NCBI RefSeq assembly: GCF_004208415.1
Contig: NZ_CP035758.1
Span: forward strand, 6,386,001 to 6,450,000
DNA: 64,000 nt
Direction: 5' to 3'
Source: Ktedonosporobacter rubrisoli
Lineage (GTDB): Bacteria; Chloroflexota; Ktedonobacteria; Ktedonobacterales; Ktedonobacteraceae
In this document: piece after piece, positions 61,703-64,000 of the stretch
How the letters are laid out: every line of letters begins with the position of its first letter
Numbering within the stretch: the first letter of the stretch is position 1
Translations under genes and position numbers: made by a program
Notes under the pieces: generated by a model
What the model was told of the DNA's origin: nothing
Seen by the model: only the letters and a program-made list of their open reading frames with translations
The model's database searches: none

Positions 61703-62476
61703 TTGATCACAACCCGATCAAAATCTCTGTCACGGCCAGCAAATTTGTATTATATTGATAGTCTTTTTTCCTGGCTTTCTGCTGAAGTAAATAGCAAATG
61801 GGGAGGTAGTGGAGCAGTGATAGCACATGAGTTGCGCGATACATCGATCAATTATCAGGCTGAAGAGCAAGTTGCGATCTTGCATATACGAGGCGGTAAT
61901 CAGGAGCAAGGAGCAATATACAGAGCCGCCGAGCGCATCCGAAGGAATATCCGCCACGGCGATTCGGTCATCGTACTTGGTTGCACCTGTGCGGTTGTCT
62001 TGCCGCACACGGCTTTGCCTGGCGCCCAGCTTGTCGCCACACGTATTGTCAAATTACTTATAGACGTTGAATACGAACTGCAAATAGTATCTGGCCCGGC
62101 CGCCTTGACGCTTTTACACAACTTACAGGAGAATCAAGAGGCGCGGGTAATCCAAAAAGAGCCACTTGAGGAGCAAGCCTTGCAGGCGGCTCTCAGGCCG
62201 GCGCATGACATAGAGGCGTTGCCCTATCTGGCTTTTCTTGCCAGCTATCCTTCGCGCCGTCTTCTGCACATTTTCCCTTATGAGCTGGCTTGCCGCTATC
62301 GTTGCGTCCCGGTAGGAGCCGAGCGCCGCGTCCTCACTGTGGCCACCAGCCAGCGGTTAGATAGAGAAGTCATTTCACTCTTTCAGCAAGCGACGCAGCG
62401 AACGATCTTTCAGGTGCGCTGCGAGGCCGGCATGATTGAGGAGCTTTTAGGCTACTGGCAACGCACGCTTGTCTAG
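61703..62476 (+). CDS. Degenerate GGDEF plus T2SSE-N/MshEN-like domain protein
   Basis: Encodes 257 residues, starting with TTG; no good ribosome site. Residues about 45-150 follow the diguanylate-cyclase order (VAILHIRG, a helix, RIRRNIRHGDSVIVLG, CTCAVVLPHTALPGAQLVATRI), but the GGDEF loop is absent. The C-terminal about 60 residues (YELACRYRCVPVGAERRVLTVAT, then EVISLFQQAT and a short end) resemble the N-terminal domain of type II/IV secretion ATPases (T2SSE_N/MshEN). MshEN can bind c-di-GMP, although its RLGxxL motif is not seen here. A c-di-GMP or motility-related sensor is plausible, not shown. Confidence 0.6.
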   Translation: MITTRSKSLSRPANLYYIDSLFSWLSAEVNSKWGGSGAVIAHELRDTSINYQAEEQVAILHIRGGNQEQGAIYRAAERIRRNIRHGDSVIVLGCTCAVVLPHTALPGAQLVATRIVKLLIDVEYELQIVSGPAALTLLHNLQENQEARVIQKEPLEEQALQAALRPAHDIEALPYLAFLASYPSRRLLHIFPYELACRYRCVPVGAERRVLTVATSQRLDREVISLFQQATQRTIFQVRCEAGMIEELLGYWQRTLV

Positions 62477-62513
62477 CAAGCAAGCCCGGACCGGGCTTTA
62501 CCAAACACCACAC

Positions 62514-62560
62514 GAGAGCTCGCCTGGCTGGCAAAGTGCTCAGCTTCAGGTAGAGCTCTC
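62514..62560 (+). terminator. Terminator after the degenerate-GGDEF gene
   Basis: GAGAGCTC (62514-62521) and GAGCTCTC (62553-62560) pair perfectly around a 31-base loop with its own small hairpin, then TTTTAT. Shared by two convergent genes. Confidence 0.65.
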
Positions 62561-62582
62561 TTTTATGCGTCCTGGCTCGGAG

Positions 62583-63263
62583 CTAGGCTGCTGACGGGAC
62601 GCGCTGGTCCTCATCAGCAATACACAGAACACGACGTAGATTCGTCAGGGCAGCCTGGATACGTTTCTTGAGGGTATTCTCGGAGGTTGTCAGAACGCGC
62701 GACATTTCTGCCAGCGTCATTCCATTATAATAATGAAGGACAATAACCACCTTTTGCTTGAACGGCAAGTTATCAACAGCATTGGTAAGATCCCAGCTGC
62801 GCTCAAGGTGGCCCTTGTAATGTTCCGCCGCTTGCGCAATACTGTTGATCTCTTGTTCGCAGATTACCTGGCGCTTAAACGCCGTGGAGCGAGCCAGGCG
62901 ACGTTTAAAGCTAATACACTGGTTTACCACAATACGCATGAGCCATGGACGTAAAGCCCCCGCTTTACGCAATTCAGGCAAGTGGTGCCAGGCCTGAATC
63001 AGTGCATCCTGTACGACATCTTCGGCGATATCACGATCTCCAACAATCATCGAAGCGGTTCGCAACATTATCGCGCTATATTGCTCAACAATATCGCTAA
63101 AGGCCTCCTGATCTCCTTGCAAAATACGGGTCACTAGCAGCATTTGTTCAGACTTTTCTGCCTTTTCGCTTCCCGTCTGTGAGCTTGCTTGCTCATAGAA
63201 TGTAGGGTCCAGGGCCTCTGGCGGCCCCGAGTCCAAAATAGCGGGTGTGTGGGCTGTAATCAT
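62583..63263 (-). CDS. ECF-type sigma factor with an N-terminal extension
   Basis: Encodes 226 residues if started at ATG 63263 (AAGGA seven bases upstream); an earlier in-frame ATG at 63296 would add 11 more. After about 40 polar residues come region 2 (FSDIVEQYSAIMLRTASMIVG, DIAEDVVQDALIQAW, LRPWLMRIVVNQCISFKRR) and region 4 (LPFKQKVVIVLHYYNGMTLAEMSRVLTTSENTLKKRIQAAL). ECF sigma factors direct RNA polymerase to stress or envelope genes. No anti-sigma gene is visible next to it, unlike the sigma factor at 47461-48009. Confidence 0.88.
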   Translation of the reverse strand: MITAHTPAILDSGPPEALDPTFYEQASSQTGSEKAEKSEQMLLVTRILQGDQEAFSDIVEQYSAIMLRTASMIVGDRDIAEDVVQDALIQAWHHLPELRKAGALRPWLMRIVVNQCISFKRRLARSTAFKRQVICEQEINSIAQAAEHYKGHLERSWDLTNAVDNLPFKQKVVIVLHYYNGMTLAEMSRVLTTSENTLKKRIQAALTNLRRVLCIADEDQRVPSAA

Positions 63264-63496
63264 GCGAGTATCCTTGTGCTTGTGTTTACTGTGCAAACCA
63301 TATGCATAAATATAACATATGATGTGCGTATCAACAAGGCAAATCTACTCATAGAAATTTTGTTGTGTATAGTTTGTTCATACTTTGGGAAGCGAATAAC
63401 CGCAGCAGTAAAAATAGAATTTTTGCTCATAAATACAATTCTACGGCCTGTAGATATCTTGTACGCCAGTTATTAGCTCATGCATTTGTTTCTTAT

Positions 63497-64000
63497 TTAC
63501 GCGTGTGGCTCGCTCTGCTCTTGTTCCAGGGGTTCCAGGGGAAGCGTCCCGGTCCGCTGAAACTGCTCCGGGTGCCCCTGGCGCCATTCGGTCCAGACCG
63601 AGATCAAGATAGCCTGCAGGACGCCAGCAATAGGGGAAGCAAAGAGGGCTCCCCAGATGCCAAAGAGTTCGGCGCCGGCCACAAGAGCAAAGAGGGAGGC
63701 AATGGGATGTAAGCCAACGGCTTTCCCTACGATGCGCGGTCCTACCACTTCGCTTTCAATTACATGTACAATCACAAAATAGACTAAGACGCCAACAGCA
63801 ATCGGCCAGCCTTTGGTCAAGCCAATAAGCACACAGACGGCACCCGAGACCAGGGTACCCAGAACTGGAATAAAGGCCATGGCGAAGGCAAGGGCGCCAA
63901 GGAAGATAGCATAGGGAAGCTGGAAGATAAATTGCATGCCGATCCCGACCAGGAGCGCGATCAGCACGGCAAGCGTAAGCTGTCCACGGATATAGCCGCC
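63497..64000 (-). CDS. AI-2E/PerM-family transporter (partial, N-terminus beyond the window)
   Basis: The frame is open from the right edge (beginning GGYIRGQLTLAVLIALL) to a stop at 63497, about 167 residues of the C-terminal half of an AI-2E family protein. Four hydrophobic helices are visible, and the family signature VESEVVGPRIVGKAVGLHPI lies between the third and fourth. Such proteins export autoinducer-2 or act as Na+/H+ antiporters or permeases; the name is a family label. The tail ends in a Glu/Gln-rich stretch. The internal GTG at 63967 is not a true start. Confidence 0.85.
   Translation of the reverse strand, partial: GGYIRGQLTLAVLIALLVGIGMQFIFQLPYAIFLGALAFAMAFIPVLGTLVSGAVCVLIGLTKGWPIAVGVLVYFVIVHVIESEVVGPRIVGKAVGLHPIASLFALVAGAELFGIWGALFASPIAGVLQAILISVWTEWRQGHPEQFQRTGTLPLEPLEQEQSEPHA

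Noticed and set aside
1..64000. CRISPR arrays, tRNA and rRNA genes
   Set aside because: No regularly spaced repeats and no tRNA T-loop (GTTCGA-type) or rRNA segment was seen on either strand by reading; a covariance-model search would be needed to exclude a tRNA fully.

Overview
The window reads as chromosome of a GC-moderate, soil-type bacterium and most resembles the Chloroflexota class Ktedonobacteria. That placement is an inference from gene content: eukaryote-like Ser/Thr kinases, a translin homologue, a deoxyhypusine-synthase-like enzyme, F420-type oxidoreductases, ECF sigma factors, SUI1/YciH, DUF2795 and a membrane-bound PQQ-type propeller. No rRNA, tRNA, CRISPR array or intact mobile element was seen. 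Genes lie in short operons on both strands, separated by unusually long intergenic spaces, many with strong hairpins.

Layout. 0-10 kb: a zinc-ribbon/pseudokinase/ligand-binding membrane protein running off the left edge, a HAD phosphatase, a GyrB-ATPase-like protein without its ATP-binding residues, an ISL3 transposase relic, an acetyltransferase broken by one in-frame TGA, an M20 amidohydrolase, a DUF2795 protein and a peroxiredoxin-like protein. 9-16.5 kb: nitroreductase-like protein, APH-type kinase, methyltransferase, LLM oxidoreductase and two secreted proteins. 16.7-20.5 kb: a three-gene molybdenum aldehyde oxidoreductase operon (PaoABC type) behind a textbook MerR-type promoter. 20.7-24 kb: an iron-box-controlled siderophore-interacting protein, then tatD and a short CysRS/MshC-like ligase. 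24.4-28.2 kb: a two-gene ABC importer (fused permease, ATPase) preceded by a promoter, a folded leader and a terminator. 28-33.5 kb: acyltransferase, radC, epimerase, PPOX protein, deoxyhypusine-synthase-like protein. 33.6-37 kb: hsp20-lon operon. 37-45.7 kb: small hypotheticals, a hendecad-repeat membrane protein, menA, translin, a Ser/Thr kinase and a membrane dipeptidase. 46-52 kb: ECF sigma factor with an overlapping propeller protein that looks like its anti-sigma partner, yciH, and a cNMP-binding patatin. 52.3-55.8 kb: a heme operon with two hemE paralogues and a ferrochelatase. 56-64 kb: TetR regulator, two glycan genes (flippase and glycosyltransferase), a degenerate GGDEF/T2SSE-N protein, a second sigma factor and an AI-2E family transporter running off the right edge.

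Themes. Several proteins keep a signalling or catalytic fold but have lost its key residues: the pseudokinase, the GyrB-like protein, the degenerate GGDEF domain and the second HemE with Arg41 changed to Ser. Metabolic cassettes include heme (hemE/hemE2/hemH), menaquinone (menA), aldehyde oxidation and iron uptake. The strongest candidates for undescribed biology are the folded RNA upstream of the ABC importer, the approximately 98-bp element repeated in two intergenic regions, the sigma/propeller pair, the duplicated hemE and the ATPase-dead GyrB-like protein.
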